From assembly GCA_021783435.1 (NCBI GenBank), contig JAJXUC010000028.1:1-29945 (forward strand): 29,945 nt of DNA. The letters run 5' to 3'. The translations under genes were made by a program, and so were the position numbers. This document shows, piece after piece, positions 11,902 to 21,640 of this stretch; position 1 is the first letter of the stretch, and every line of letters starts with the position of its first letter. The DNA is from Pseudomonadota bacterium. GTDB taxonomy: Bacteria > Pseudomonadota > Gammaproteobacteria > Burkholderiales > Burkholderiaceae. The notes under the pieces were generated by a model that was not told where the DNA came from, did no database searches, and saw nothing but the letters and a program-made list of their open reading frames with translations.

Positions 11902-12348
11902 ATGAACAGTTTGCTGATTTTTGCTCACCTCGTGGGCGCGATGGTCTGGATGGGCGGCATGGCCTTCGTCCTGTTGAGCCTCAGGCCCGCCGCCTTCGCC
12001 GAGTTAGAGCCACCCTTGCGGCCACGCCTCGTGTTCGCGACTCTGCGGCGTTTCTTTCCTTTGGTCTGGATCAGCATTGCGCTGCTGCTGACCAGCGGGG
12101 TGTGGCTCATGCTGCAGACGGGTTTCGCCCAGGCTCCACCGGCATGGCATGCCATGTTCGGCATCGGCTTGGTGATGATGGCGTTGTTCGGGCACATCCA
12201 TTTCGCGCCGTTCAAGCGCGCACGCCGTGCGGCAGCCGAACAGGACTGGAGCCGGGTGGCCCAGTCGCTACAGCAGATCCACAAGCTGGTGGTGATCAAT
12301 TTCACGCTCGGCTGGATTGCCATCGCGTTGGTTACGCTCTGGCACTGA
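11902..12348 (+). CDS. CopD-like integral membrane protein
   Basis: This 148-residue protein has four hydrophobic segments and almost no soluble part. The first helix contains HLVGAMVWMGGMAFVL with a buried His; a later stretch reads FGHIHFAPFKRARRA, and the last helix starts IHKLVVINFTLGWIAI. Paired membrane histidines and this layout are typical of the CopD family, whose founding member imports copper; many short members are of unknown function and may bind haem. A GGAG ribosome site precedes ATG 11902. hemB is convergent 29 bases downstream, and the similar-sized HemJ lies nearby, so a haem- or copper-linked role is plausible but unproven. Confidence 0.72.
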   Translation: MNSLLIFAHLVGAMVWMGGMAFVLLSLRPAAFAELEPPLRPRLVFATLRRFFPLVWISIALLLTSGVWLMLQTGFAQAPPAWHAMFGIGLVMMALFGHIHFAPFKRARRAAAEQDWSRVAQSLQQIHKLVVINFTLGWIAIALVTLWH

Positions 12349-12377
12349 GCACCGAGGCCAGGCGGCTTCGCGCTCCT

Positions 12378-13574
<1,197 letters not shown>

Positions 13575-13680
13575 CTATGAGCCAGCCCTTCTGGGCGGCG
13601 CTGGGGCACCGCACCAAGGCCTTGGCAACACGGCACACCGATGCGAAATTTAAACTGACGGCCACCAACAAGGAGCAGTC

Positions 13681-14121
13681 ATGGTTTTCCTCTGGGTCAA
13701 GGCTCTGCACATCATTTTTGTCATTTCCTGGTTCGCCGGCCTGTTTTATCTGCCTCGCATCTTCGTCAACCTGGCCATGGTGTCGCCCGGGAGCGAAGCC
13801 GAGCGCCAGCGCCTGCTGCTGATGGCTCGCAAGCTCTACCGCTTCATGACCATCCTGATGATTCCCGCCATCGGCTTCGGCCTGGTGCTATGGCTGTACT
13901 ACGGCATTGGCCTGCGCGGCCCTGGCAACGGCTGGATGCACGCCAAGCTGACCCTGGTGCTGGTGCTGCTGGGCTTCCACCATGCCTGTGCACGCGTGCT
14001 GCGCAAGTTCGAGCAGGGCCGCAACACCCGCAGCCACCTGTGGTTTCGATGGTTCAACGAGGTGCCCACCATCGCCATGTTCATCATCGTGCCCTTGGTC
14101 GTCATCAAGCCGTCGTTCTGA
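13681..14121 (+). CDS. hemJ: Protoporphyrinogen IX oxidase HemJ (UPF0093)
   Basis: HemJ is the membrane protoporphyrinogen oxidase that replaces HemG or HemY in many proteobacteria and cyanobacteria. The 146-residue protein has the standard size and four membrane helices. It begins with the family signature WVKALHIIFVISWFAGLFYL (His10, a likely haem ligand) and has GWMHAKLTLVLVLLGFHH with the conserved Lys89 region, then RWFNEVPTIAMFIIVPLVVIKP. AAGGAG lies seven bases before ATG 13681. It is divergent from hemB, so two steps of one pathway share this region. The VanZ-like gene follows after 11 bases, suggesting an operon. Confidence 0.93.
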   Translation: MVFLWVKALHIIFVISWFAGLFYLPRIFVNLAMVSPGSEAERQRLLLMARKLYRFMTILMIPAIGFGLVLWLYYGIGLRGPGNGWMHAKLTLVLVLLGFHHACARVLRKFEQGRNTRSHLWFRWFNEVPTIAMFIIVPLVVIKPSF

Positions 14122-14132
14122 GCCGGCATGCG

Positions 14133-15266
14133 GTGAAGCACGCCCCTTCGGTGTTTTCGCGCTACGCGCTGGCGGCTTACTGGCTGCTGGTGCTGTACGC
14201 CAGTCTGTATCCCTTCTCCGGCTGGCGCTGGCAGGGCCTGAGTCCGCTCGACTTCGTCGCCGCGCCACTGCCGCGCTACCTCACCCTTGGCGACATCTGG
14301 CTCAACGTCGCCGGCTATCTGCCGCTCGGCCTGCTGGCGGCTGCCAGCTTGCGACCGCGCTGGACGGGTTGGCGCGCCTGGCTGCTCGCATCGGTCGCAT
14401 GCAGCCTGACGTCGTTCGCGATGGAAACCTCGCAGGCCTTCCTGCCGGTGCGGGTGTCGTCCAATGTCGACTGGATCACCAACACACTGGGTGGCGTGCT
14501 GGGCGCGGCGCTGGCGGTGTGGCTGTTGCCGCGGCTGTCCCTCAGCCAGAGGGTGCGTCGACTGCGTGAGCGCTGGTTCGCGCGCGATGCCAGCCTCGGG
14601 CTGCTGCTGTTGGCGGCGTGGCCGCTGGCCCTGCTCTGGCCGCCTCCGGCGCTGTTCGCCACCGGCCAGGTGGCGGGAACCCTGGCGCAGAGCGTGATCG
14701 ATACCAGCCTGACCGCGCCCGATGTCACGGCCCCCTTCGCGCGCTGGTTCAATTCCGACGCCCTGCTGGCCCTGACCACGCCGCAGCCCATGGGTGCGCA
14801 GCAGCAGGTCTGGATTGCCGCGACCATGCTGATGGGAGTGCTGTGGGCCAGCGCGGCGCTGACCCGCAACGGGGCGCCACGGGTGCGCATCGGCCTGGCG
14901 CTGACATTGGCCGGTTTGACGGCGATGAGCCTGTCGGCCGCGCTGGGCTTCGGCCCCGAGCACGCGCTGGCTTGGGCCACCCCCGCAGCCATCCGCGGTC
15001 TGACGCTGGGTCTGGTCATCGGCCTGCCGCTCGCCCATCTGCCGCGCCGGCTGTGTGCCGCGCTGGCGCTGATCGCGCTGATCTGCGGCCTGTGGTGGGT
15101 CAACCAGGCCGGGCCCGATCCGTATTACGCGCAAAATCTGCAAACCTGGAGCCAGGGCCTGTTCATCCGCATGTTCGGCCTGCCCCAATGGTTGAGCTGG
15201 CTGTGGCCTTACACCGCCGGGCTCTATCTGCTGGGGCGCGTCGTGCGCCCTGGCGCAACAACCTGA
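14133..15266 (+). CDS. VanZ-family integral membrane protein
   Basis: The protein is about 377 residues with many membrane segments. Its N-terminal half is a VanZ domain: LYASLYPFSGW, then LNVAGYLPLGLLAA, then the polar motif residues E98, Q101, D113, N117 and G120 (in METSQ and NVDWITNTLGG). The C-terminal half adds further hydrophobic helices of unknown role. VanZ itself gives low-level teicoplanin resistance, but most chromosomal members are uncharacterised envelope proteins. I chose GTG 14133 because it is just past the hemJ stop (11-base gap) and leads directly into the first conserved helix; the frame is open farther upstream inside hemJ, in the wrong frame for that gene. No clear ribosome site is visible. 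Confidence 0.85.
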   Translation: MKHAPSVFSRYALAAYWLLVLYASLYPFSGWRWQGLSPLDFVAAPLPRYLTLGDIWLNVAGYLPLGLLAAASLRPRWTGWRAWLLASVACSLTSFAMETSQAFLPVRVSSNVDWITNTLGGVLGAALAVWLLPRLSLSQRVRRLRERWFARDASLGLLLLAAWPLALLWPPPALFATGQVAGTLAQSVIDTSLTAPDVTAPFARWFNSDALLALTTPQPMGAQQQVWIAATMLMGVLWASAALTRNGAPRVRIGLALTLAGLTAMSLSAALGFGPEHALAWATPAAIRGLTLGLVIGLPLAHLPRRLCAALALIALICGLWWVNQAGPDPYYAQNLQTWSQGLFIRMFGLPQWLSWLWPYTAGLYLLGRVVRPGATT

Positions 15267-15278
15267 ACCCACGACCCC

Positions 15279-15620
15279 ATGAGCTACTACGCCCACCACA
15301 TCTTTTTCTGCCTCAATCAGCGCGAGGGCGGCCGGTCCTGCTGCGCGGCGCGCGGTGCCGAGGCCGCGTTCGACCATTGCAAACAAGCGGTCAAAGCCGC
15401 CGGCCTGTCCGGCCCCGGCCAGGTGCGGGTGAATCGCGCCGGCTGCCTCGATCGCTGTGAGGAAGGCCCGGCCTGCGTGGTCTACCCCGAAGGGGTTTGG
15501 TACACCTACGTGGATGAGCAGGACATCGACGAAATCGTCGAGCGCCACCTCAAGGCCGGCCAAGTGGTCGAGCGCCTGCTGCTGCCCGACATGGCGCCAG
15601 TCTCGACCCCCGCACCATGA
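15279..15620 (+). CDS. Thioredoxin-like [2Fe-2S] ferredoxin
   Basis: The 113-residue protein resembles the Shethna-type [2Fe-2S] ferredoxins with a thioredoxin fold. Cluster cysteines are likely C11 (FFCLNQR), C22 (SCCAARG), C56 and C60 (AGCLDRCEEGP), a spacing typical of the family; C21, C34 and C66 are extra. Segments VYPEGVWYTYV and DIDEIVERHL are also characteristic. It has no signal peptide and should be a cytoplasmic electron carrier with unknown partner. It begins 12 bases after the VanZ-like gene and overlaps the hydrolase gene by four bases (ATGA), so translation of the two is probably coupled. Confidence 0.88.
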   Translation: MSYYAHHIFFCLNQREGGRSCCAARGAEAAFDHCKQAVKAAGLSGPGQVRVNRAGCLDRCEEGPACVVYPEGVWYTYVDEQDIDEIVERHLKAGQVVERLLLPDMAPVSTPAP

Positions 15621-16300
15621 ATCGCAACACGCAGCGCGAGCGCATTGCGGGCCCGGTGGGCTGGATCGAGGTGGCGATCGACACCCCGGCGCAACCGCCA
15701 TGCGGCTTGGCACTGATCGCCCACCCCCACCCCCTGCACGGCGGCACGCTGGACAACAAAGTGGCGCAGACCCTCGCTCGCGCCTGGCTGCAGCTGGGTT
15801 ACTGCACCGTGCGGCCGAATTTTCGCGGTGTCGGCGCCAGCGAGGGCAGCTATGACGCCGGGCGCGGCGAAACGCAAGACCTGCGCGCCCTGGTGAACCA
15901 CTACAGCGCCACCCTGGCGGCGCAGCTCGAGCTGCAAGCCACAGCGCTGCCGCTGGCTCTCGCCGGGTTTTCCTTCGGCGCCTTCGTCGCTGCGCAACTC
16001 GCCCAAACGATGCGCGCCGAGGACCGCGGCATCGACCATCTCACACTGGTGGGCCCGGCGGTGGTCAACTTTTCCGTGCCAGCCCTGCGGCAGGGCGATG
16101 GCACGCAACTGGCCGAACGCGCGCTCGTCATCCACGGCGAACAAGACGATGTGGTCCCGCTCAGCGCCGTGCTCGACTGGGCGCGGCCGCAGCAGCAGCC
16201 GGTCCTGGTGATGCCCGGGGCCGGACATTTCTTCCACGGCCTGCTCACGCCACTCAAAGAGTGGGTCACAACCTGGCATGGCAGCGCGAAGAGCGATTGA
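15617..16300 (+). CDS. Alpha/beta hydrolase
   Basis: A 227-residue single-domain alpha/beta hydrolase without signal peptide. HPHPLHGGTLDNKVAQTLARA and NFRGVGASEGSYD are typical of a widespread proteobacterial group of small hydrolases. The nucleophile is S119 in GFSFG, the acid is probably D177 in HGEQDDVVP, and the base His is H204 or H207 in GAGHFFHG. Substrate is unknown; esterase or dienelactone-hydrolase-like chemistry is possible. It overlaps the ferredoxin gene by ATGA at 15617-15620, and the pairing of these two genes is common in Burkholderiales (from general knowledge). Confidence 0.86.
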   Translation: MNRNTQRERIAGPVGWIEVAIDTPAQPPCGLALIAHPHPLHGGTLDNKVAQTLARAWLQLGYCTVRPNFRGVGASEGSYDAGRGETQDLRALVNHYSATLAAQLELQATALPLALAGFSFGAFVAAQLAQTMRAEDRGIDHLTLVGPAVVNFSVPALRQGDGTQLAERALVIHGEQDDVVPLSAVLDWARPQQQPVLVMPGAGHFFHGLLTPLKEWVTTWHGSAKSD

Positions 16301-16541
16301 TACGGCCTCGCCCGGCGCAGCGTCAGCAGGCATCCTTGCCGTGGACACGGGCCGATGCAATCTCATCAGCCCCAGGTGAACAATTTCACCGGCGCCGCAC
16401 TCCAAATCGACATTCTTTTTAACGGCTTGTCATGTGTGGCGCTGCTATGGTGCGCAGTGTCACGACCCGGCCGCGGCGGGTCGCCGCAGCCCGCCCACCC
16501 GGCCGCCTTGTTCAACTGTTTCCATCTTTCTCACCCGAACC

Positions 16542-17795
16542 ATGCCTTTCAAGATGCCCCGATCCCTGGCCCTGCTCGCACTGGCAGCAACGCTGAGTTG
16601 CGCCTGCCTTGCCCAGGCCGCCCCGAAACCCGCCGCCGCACCCGCGCCCACATCCGCCCCGGTCGCCACGGGTGCCGGCAATGTGCCCACCGGGCCCACC
16701 GCGGCGCTGCTCGAATCCGTGCCGCTGCCCAATATGCAGGCACGCAGCTGGCTGGTGCTGGACATGACCAGCAACCAGATCCTGGCCGAACAGCATGCCA
16801 ACCAGCAAGAGGCCCCGGCCTCGCTGACCAAGCTGATGACGGCCTACCTCACCTTCAAGGCGCTGAAAGACGGCTCCGTCAAGCTCAACCAGATGGTGAC
16901 CGAAACCAACGAGGCCTGGCGCACCGGTGGCTCGCGCATGTTCATCGATCCGCGCGTGCCGGTGTCGGTCAACGATCTGATCCTGGGCATGATCGTGCAA
17001 TCGGGCAACGACGCGGCGATGACCCTGGCGCAGACCGTGGGCGGCTCGGTTTCGGCCTTCGTCGGCATGATGAACCGCCAGGCGCAGCAGTGGGACTTGA
17101 AGGGCACGCATTTCATGGACCCGACCGGCCTGCCCGACCCGGGCCATCACACCACCGCGCATGATCTTTCCGTCATCGCCGCGCACATCATCCGCGACTT
17201 TCCCGCCGACTATGCCCGCTACTTCAAGGTCAAGGAATTCACCTACAACCACATCACCCAGCCCAACCGCGTGAGCCTGCTGTTCACCGACCCCTCGGTG
17301 GACGGCATGAAAACCGGCTACACCAAGGAGGCGGGCTACTGCATGATCACCTCGGCGCAGCGCAACTTCCCCAACGGCCCGCGTCGGCTGCTCACCGTGG
17401 TGATGGGCACGCCGAGCGAGCACGCGCGCGGCGCCGAGAGCGAGAAGCTGCTGAACTGGGCGTTCCAGAACTTCGACGACATCCATGTGGTGACGGCGAA
17501 CAGGCCGGTGCTCGACGCCCCGGTCTGGAAGGGGGCGAAGAACCAGGTGCAGCTCGGCAGCTTCGACACCCTGGCGGTGAGCGTGCCGCGTGGCGACGGC
17601 GCCAAGATCAAGACCACGGTGCAGCGCCCCGACCCTCTGGTGGCGCCCATTGCCCGAGGCCAGAACATCGGCACGCTGCAAGTCACGCTCGACGGCAAGC
17701 CCGTGGCCAGCTACCCGCTGGTGGCGCTGGACGCCGTGCCGCAAGCCGGCTTCTTCAAGCGCGTGTGGGATTCACTGCGCCTGGCGATCAAGTAA
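16542..17795 (+). CDS. D-alanyl-D-alanine carboxypeptidase (PBP5/6 type, DacA/DacC)
   Basis: This low-molecular-mass penicillin-binding protein removes the terminal D-Ala from peptidoglycan stem peptides in the periplasm. The ATG at 16542 gives 417 residues with a signal peptide (SLALLALAATLSCACLAQAA, cleavage near 26). Catalytic motifs are SLTK at 94-97, SGN at 154-156 and KTG at 257-259. A PBP5-type C-terminal beta domain follows, and the end AGFFKRVWDSLRLAIK is the usual amphipathic membrane anchor. An Ala/Pro-rich linker of about 35 residues after the signal peptide is longer than in E. coli. Which paralogue (dacA or dacC) cannot be decided. It converges on miaB with a three-base gap. Confidence 0.94.
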   Translation: MPFKMPRSLALLALAATLSCACLAQAAPKPAAAPAPTSAPVATGAGNVPTGPTAALLESVPLPNMQARSWLVLDMTSNQILAEQHANQQEAPASLTKLMTAYLTFKALKDGSVKLNQMVTETNEAWRTGGSRMFIDPRVPVSVNDLILGMIVQSGNDAAMTLAQTVGGSVSAFVGMMNRQAQQWDLKGTHFMDPTGLPDPGHHTTAHDLSVIAAHIIRDFPADYARYFKVKEFTYNHITQPNRVSLLFTDPSVDGMKTGYTKEAGYCMITSAQRNFPNGPRRLLTVVMGTPSEHARGAESEKLLNWAFQNFDDIHVVTANRPVLDAPVWKGAKNQVQLGSFDTLAVSVPRGDGAKIKTTVQRPDPLVAPIARGQNIGTLQVTLDGKPVASYPLVALDAVPQAGFFKRVWDSLRLAIK

Positions 17796-17798
17796 TGC

Positions 17799-19187
17799 TC
17801 AGTGGAGGGGCGCGGCACCAGCGCCCGCCGCGATGGCCGCCCCATGCTCCAGCCACTCGCCACGCAGCGAATGCGGCATCGCCGCGGTGATGCGCACCGG
17901 CAGCAGCGCGCCCGCCAGTTGGCTCACCCGGTGCGCCGGCACGGCGAAATTGACGATGCGGTTGTTGCCGGTGCGGCCCTGCAGTTCGGCTGCGTTCTTG
18001 CGGCTGGCGCCTTCCACCAGCACATGCTGCAAGGTACCGACCATGGCTTGCGAGATCGCCTGCGCATGGGCCTCGATGCGTGCCTGCAAGGTTTGCAACC
18101 GCGCCAGCTTCACGGCGGCCGGTGTGCCGTCGACCAGGTTGGCCGCGGGGGTACCGGGGCGCGGGCTGAAGATGAAGCTGAAGCTGGCATCGAAGCCGAC
18201 CTCGTCCACCAGCTTCAGAAGCTGCGCGAAGTCGGCGTCGGTCTCGCCGGGGAAGCCGACGATGAAGTCCGAGGAGATGGTGATGCCGGGACGCACGGCG
18301 CGTAGCCGGCGCACGATGTGCTTGAACTGCAGCGCGGTGTAGCCCCGCTTCATCGCCGCCAGAATGCGGTCGGAGCCATGCTGCACCGGCAGATGCACAT
18401 GCGGCACGAGTTGCACAATGCGGCCGTGCGCCTCGATCAGGCGCTCGGTGAATTCGTTGGGATGGCTGGTGGTGTAGCGCAGGCGCTCGATCCCCGGAAC
18501 GGCGGCGACATAGTCCAGCAGCATGGCGAAATCACCCTCACCAGCGTCCGCCCCGCCGTCGAGCGGAGCCCGCCAGGCATTGACATTCTGCCCCAGCAGG
18601 GTGATTTCCTTCACCCCTTGCGCCGCGAGTTCCGCCACTTCGGTGAGCACGTCTTCCAGCGGCCGTGACACTTCCTCGCCACGGGTGTAGGGCACGACGC
18701 AATAGCTGCAATATTTGCTGCAACCTTCCATGATGGAGACGAAGGCGGTGGCGCCTTCGGCACGCGCCGGCGGCAGGTGGTCGAACTTCTCGATCTCCGG
18801 AAAGCTGATGTCCACCTGCGCCTGGCCGGTGCGCTCGCGCGCCGCCAACAACTCCGGCAGTCGATGCAGGGTTTGCGGGCCGAACACCAGATCGACATAC
18901 GGCGCGCGCGTGACGATGGCCGCACCCTCCTGGCTGGCCACGCAGCCAGCCACGCCGATACGCAGCCCGGGGTTGGCGGCCTTCAGCGCGCGCAACCGGC
19001 CCAGGTCGCTGAACACCTTGTCCTGCGCCTTCTCGCGGATCGAGCAGGTGTTGAGCAGGATGAGATCGGCGTCCTCCGGTTTGTCGGTTGTTTCATAGGT
19101 CTGGTCGGCGTCGAGCACATCGGCCATCTTGGCCGAGTCGTACTCGTTCATCTGGCAACCAAAGGTCTTGATGTAGAGCTTTTTCAT
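17799..19187 (-). CDS. miaB: tRNA-2-methylthio-N6-dimethylallyladenosine synthase MiaB
   Basis: MiaB adds the 2-methylthio group to i6A37 in tRNAs reading codons that begin with U. The 462-residue protein has the N-terminal domain cysteines C11 ([10 protein letters not shown]), C48 ([11 protein letters not shown]) and C82 (GVAGCVA) for the auxiliary cluster. The radical-SAM triad C156, C160 and C163 lies in [20 protein letters not shown]. The radical-SAM barrel and a C-terminal TRAM-like domain follow. Length is normal. It lies on the same strand as the secreted-protein gene and rfbAC, with a 96-base gap upstream. Confidence 0.97.
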   Translation of the reverse strand: MKKLYIKTFGCQMNEYDSAKMADVLDADQTYETTDKPEDADLILLNTCSIREKAQDKVFSDLGRLRALKAANPGLRIGVAGCVASQEGAAIVTRAPYVDLVFGPQTLHRLPELLAARERTGQAQVDISFPEIEKFDHLPPARAEGATAFVSIMEGCSKYCSYCVVPYTRGEEVSRPLEDVLTEVAELAAQGVKEITLLGQNVNAWRAPLDGGADAGEGDFAMLLDYVAAVPGIERLRYTTSHPNEFTERLIEAHGRIVQLVPHVHLPVQHGSDRILAAMKRGYTALQFKHIVRRLRAVRPGITISSDFIVGFPGETDADFAQLLKLVDEVGFDASFSFIFSPRPGTPAANLVDGTPAAVKLARLQTLQARIEAHAQAISQAMVGTLQHVLVEGASRKNAAELQGRTGNNRIVNFAVPAHRVSQLAGALLPVRITAAMPHSLRGEWLEHGAAIAAGAGAAPLH

Positions 19188-19283
19188 GGCGATGCATGCA
19201 GGTCAAGCGCCGAGGCGCGAGCAGGTGCGCAGCGGCGAGAGCGATCGGGCTGGCAGGAGTGCTTGGGCGGGGGCGGGGCCGGT

Positions 19284-19676
19284 TCAGCCCGCGCCGAAGC
19301 CGCAGTTCGATGCGGCACTGGGCACCGTGGCCAGCGACGGATCCTTGGGACTCACGAGCCAGACGCGGAACACGCTGCCCGAAGCGTCGCGCAGAAACAC
19401 GACCGCGCTGTCCAGCCCCGGCAATTGGCCGGTCAGCACCACGCGCTGCTCGGCATCGAGCACACGCACGCCCGGACCCAGGGTGTAGGGGATGCAGTTG
19501 ATGGTGATGTTGGGCCAGGCGCCGAAGGTGGCCACGCCTTTGAGACTGCCACCCGGGAACAGGCGCTCCATCTGGGCTTGCGCCAGGCCGGCGCTCAGCA
19601 TGCCGAGCAGCATGGCAAGACCGAGCCGAAGGCTTGCCGAACGCAGGGAATTGGTGGTGCGAAACACGCGGTTCAT
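19284..19676 (-). CDS. Secreted protein of unknown function
   Basis: The ATG at 19676 gives 130 residues with a clear signal peptide: basic start MNRVFR, hydrophobic core LRLGLAMLLGMLSAGLAQAQ, cleavage near residue 34. The mature part is about 95 residues, predicted mostly beta, with two cysteines only (C61 in TINCIPYT and C125 in SNCGFG) that could form a disulfide bridging nearly the whole domain. I recognise no family. The frame is open farther upstream, but that part lacks the signal. It lies between miaB and rfbC on the same strand. A periplasmic or extracellular role is inferred from the signal peptide alone. Confidence 0.72.
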   Translation of the reverse strand: MNRVFRTTNSLRSASLRLGLAMLLGMLSAGLAQAQMERLFPGGSLKGVATFGAWPNITINCIPYTLGPGVRVLDAEQRVVLTGQLPGLDSAVVFLRDASGSVFRVWLVSPKDPSLATVPSAASNCGFGAG

Positions 19677-19809
19677 GGTGTTGATCCAGAGGCGTGAAGG
19701 TCGTTCGACCCGAACTTGCCGCAGGGCCCGACAGGCACGCAGCACTGGCCAAAATGGTAGCAGCCGTGGCGTCCCGGCAGACACTCCGCGGTGATCGATG
19801 GGCACGACC

Positions 19810-20373
19810 TCAGTCGTACACCTCGGCCCCCGCCAAGCTGGGCGCTGCTGCATCCTTGGCCGCCAGGCTAGGCTGATCATCCGGCAGGTTCAGCCCGGCC
19901 AGCAGCCAGGTGATCGCCAGTTGCGGGTCGTTCCACACCAGATTGCGGTCATGCTCGGGGTACCAGTACTCCGTGGTCTTGTAGAGGAAGTCGGCGCTCT
20001 CGCTCAGCACCACGAAGCCGTGGCCGAAGCCCGGCGGCACCCAGAGCTGGCGCTGGTTGTCGGCGGAGAGTTCCACCCCCACCCATTGCCCGAAGCGCGG
20101 CGAGCTGCGCCGCAGGTCCACCGCCACGTCCCACACCGCACCCGCCACGGCGCGCACCAGCTTGCCCTGCGGCTTGACGAGCTGGTAGTGCAGACCGCGC
20201 AGCACCCCGCGCACCGAGCGCGAGTGGTTGTCCTGCACGAACTCCACGTCCAGCCCGGTGGCGGCAGCGAAGGCCCTGCGGTTGTAGCTCTCGAAGAAAA
20301 AGCCGCGGGCGTCGCCGAACACCCGGGGCTCCAGGATCAGCACCTCGGGCAGGGCGGTGGGGATGACGTTCAT
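19810..20373 (-). CDS. rfbC: dTDP-4-dehydrorhamnose 3,5-epimerase
   Basis: RmlC/RfbC epimerises dTDP-4-keto-6-deoxyglucose at C3 and C5, the third step to dTDP-L-rhamnose. The 187-residue protein shows the family opening [21 protein letters not shown], the catalytic His62 in LRGLHYQ, a conserved Tyr131 (FLYKTTEYW) and [14 protein letters not shown]. Its start ATG at 20373 overlaps the rfbA stop by four bases (ATGA), so the two are translationally coupled. Length is normal. The longer open frame upstream is inside rfbA in another frame and is not used. Confidence 0.95.
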   Translation of the reverse strand: MNVIPTALPEVLILEPRVFGDARGFFFESYNRRAFAAATGLDVEFVQDNHSRSVRGVLRGLHYQLVKPQGKLVRAVAGAVWDVAVDLRRSSPRFGQWVGVELSADNQRQLWVPPGFGHGFVVLSESADFLYKTTEYWYPEHDRNLVWNDPQLAITWLLAGLNLPDDQPSLAAKDAAAPSLAGAEVYD

Positions 20374-21260
20374 GCGCTCTCCTGCAGCAGCCGCAGCAGA
20401 TACTGGCCGTAGCCGTTCTTGCGCATGGGTTGGGCCAGGCGCTGCAGTTGCGCGGCGTCGATCCACCCGGCGTGGTAGGCGATCTCCTCCGGGCAGGCCA
20501 CTTTGAGGCCCTGGCGCTTCTCGATGGTGGCGATGAATTGCCCGGCTTCGAGCAGGCTGTCGTGGGTGCCGGTGTCCAGCCAGGCGTAGCCGCGCCCCAG
20601 GGTCTGCACTTGCAGCGTGCCCTGCTCCAGGTAGACGCGGTTGACGTCGGTGATCTCCAGTTCGCCGCGCGGCGAGGGCTTGAGGCTGGCGGCAATGTCG
20701 CATACCTGCGCGTCGTAGAAGTACAGGCCGGTGACGGCGTAGCTGCTCTTCGGCCTGGGGGGTTTTTCTTCGATGCTGATGGCGCGGCCGCTGGCGTCGA
20801 ACTCGACCACGCCGTAGCGCTCGGGGTCGTGCACGTGGTAGGCGTAGACGGTGGCGCCCACGCTCTGGGCGTTGGCGGTTTTCAGCGAGGCCTGCAGGTC
20901 GTGGCCCCAGAACAGGTTGTCGCCGAGCACCAGGCTGCTTGCGGCGTTGCCGATGAAGTCGCGGCCGATGAGAAAGGCTTGCGCCAGGCCGTCGGGGGAG
21001 GGCTGCACGGCGTAGTGCAGGTTCAGGCCCCACTGGCTGCCGTCGCCCAGCAGTTGGGCAAAGCGCGGGGTGTCTTGCGGGGTGGAGATGATGAGCACGT
21101 CGCGGATGCCGGCGAGCAGGAGGGCGCTCAAGGGGTAGTAGATCATCGGCTTGTCGTACACCGGCAGCAGTTGCTTGCTCACAGCCTGGGTGACGGGGTA
21201 CAGCCGCGTGCCGGAGCCGCCGGCGAGGATGAGGCCTTTGCGTGACTGGGGCAAGTTCAT
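20370..21260 (-). CDS. rfbA: Glucose-1-phosphate thymidylyltransferase
   Basis: RmlA/RfbA makes dTDP-glucose from dTTP and glucose-1-phosphate, the first step to dTDP-rhamnose for O-antigen or other glycans. The 296-residue protein carries the nucleotide-binding motif [13 protein letters not shown] at about 12-24, then [29 protein letters not shown], and [12 protein letters not shown], all diagnostic. I chose ATG 21260; another in-frame ATG six codons upstream (21278) is possible, and neither has a strong ribosome site. rfbB and rfbD, the other two pathway genes, are not next to it in this window. Confidence 0.95.
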   Translation of the reverse strand: MNLPQSRKGLILAGGSGTRLYPVTQAVSKQLLPVYDKPMIYYPLSALLLAGIRDVLIISTPQDTPRFAQLLGDGSQWGLNLHYAVQPSPDGLAQAFLIGRDFIGNAASSLVLGDNLFWGHDLQASLKTANAQSVGATVYAYHVHDPERYGVVEFDASGRAISIEEKPPRPKSSYAVTGLYFYDAQVCDIAASLKPSPRGELEITDVNRVYLEQGTLQVQTLGRGYAWLDTGTHDSLLEAGQFIATIEKRQGLKVACPEEIAYHAGWIDAAQLQRLAQPMRKNGYGQYLLRLLQESA

Positions 21261-21640
21261 GAACGATCCGCGTTGCATGCGATGGGAGTGAGGGGGCACC
21301 AGGAGCTTACAAAACACGGCCGACTCGGGCGCGCAATGGGTAGAAGATGTTAAACGCCCGCCTTGTGGACTGAAGCCCCATCGGGTGGCGCCTGAGGCGA
21401 TCGATGAATGCCCGATTTCCGGTTGTGCCCCCGTGTATGACAAATCGGGGGTCGAGGTATTGGCGCCGTGCCGACAGGCGAGCGTGTTCCAGGTTGTGCA
21501 GGTGGGTGCAGCCCTTCGTTTGCAGCATTCGGCTATCTTGCTGCGAGCGAGACAGCGTCGGCGTTCGGGGTGCTGGAGCAGGACACCGACTCGTTCACTC
21601 AAACGCCCAAGCCCTGGCGCACCTCTGACCATCAATCAAC
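21261..21640. other. Divergent intergenic region between rfbA and srkA, no gene seen
   Basis: This 380-base gap has only short frames with unlikely composition on either strand. It contains two mutually exclusive inverted repeats. CCCGATTT (21411-21418) matches AAATCGGG (21442-21449). CCCCCG (21428-21433) matches CGGGGG (21446-21451), which shares its right arm with the first. The region must hold promoters for both flanking genes, but I cannot assign convincing boxes. Confidence 0.5.

Noticed and set aside
13899..15713. 604-residue minus-strand frame over hemJ, the VanZ-like gene and the ferredoxin gene
   Set aside because: It is the complement of well-supported genes; its Arg/Gln/His-rich composition is a shadow artefact.
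16375..16390. Inverted repeat GGTGAA-CAAT-TTCACC upstream of the carboxypeptidase gene
   Set aside because: Only six base pairs, no T-run and no linked promoter boxes; this length is expected by chance in 30 kb.
21307..21628. Short open frames on both strands in the rfbA-srkA gap
   Set aside because: About 73 residues each, rich in Arg and Cys, without a ribosome site or conserved motif.
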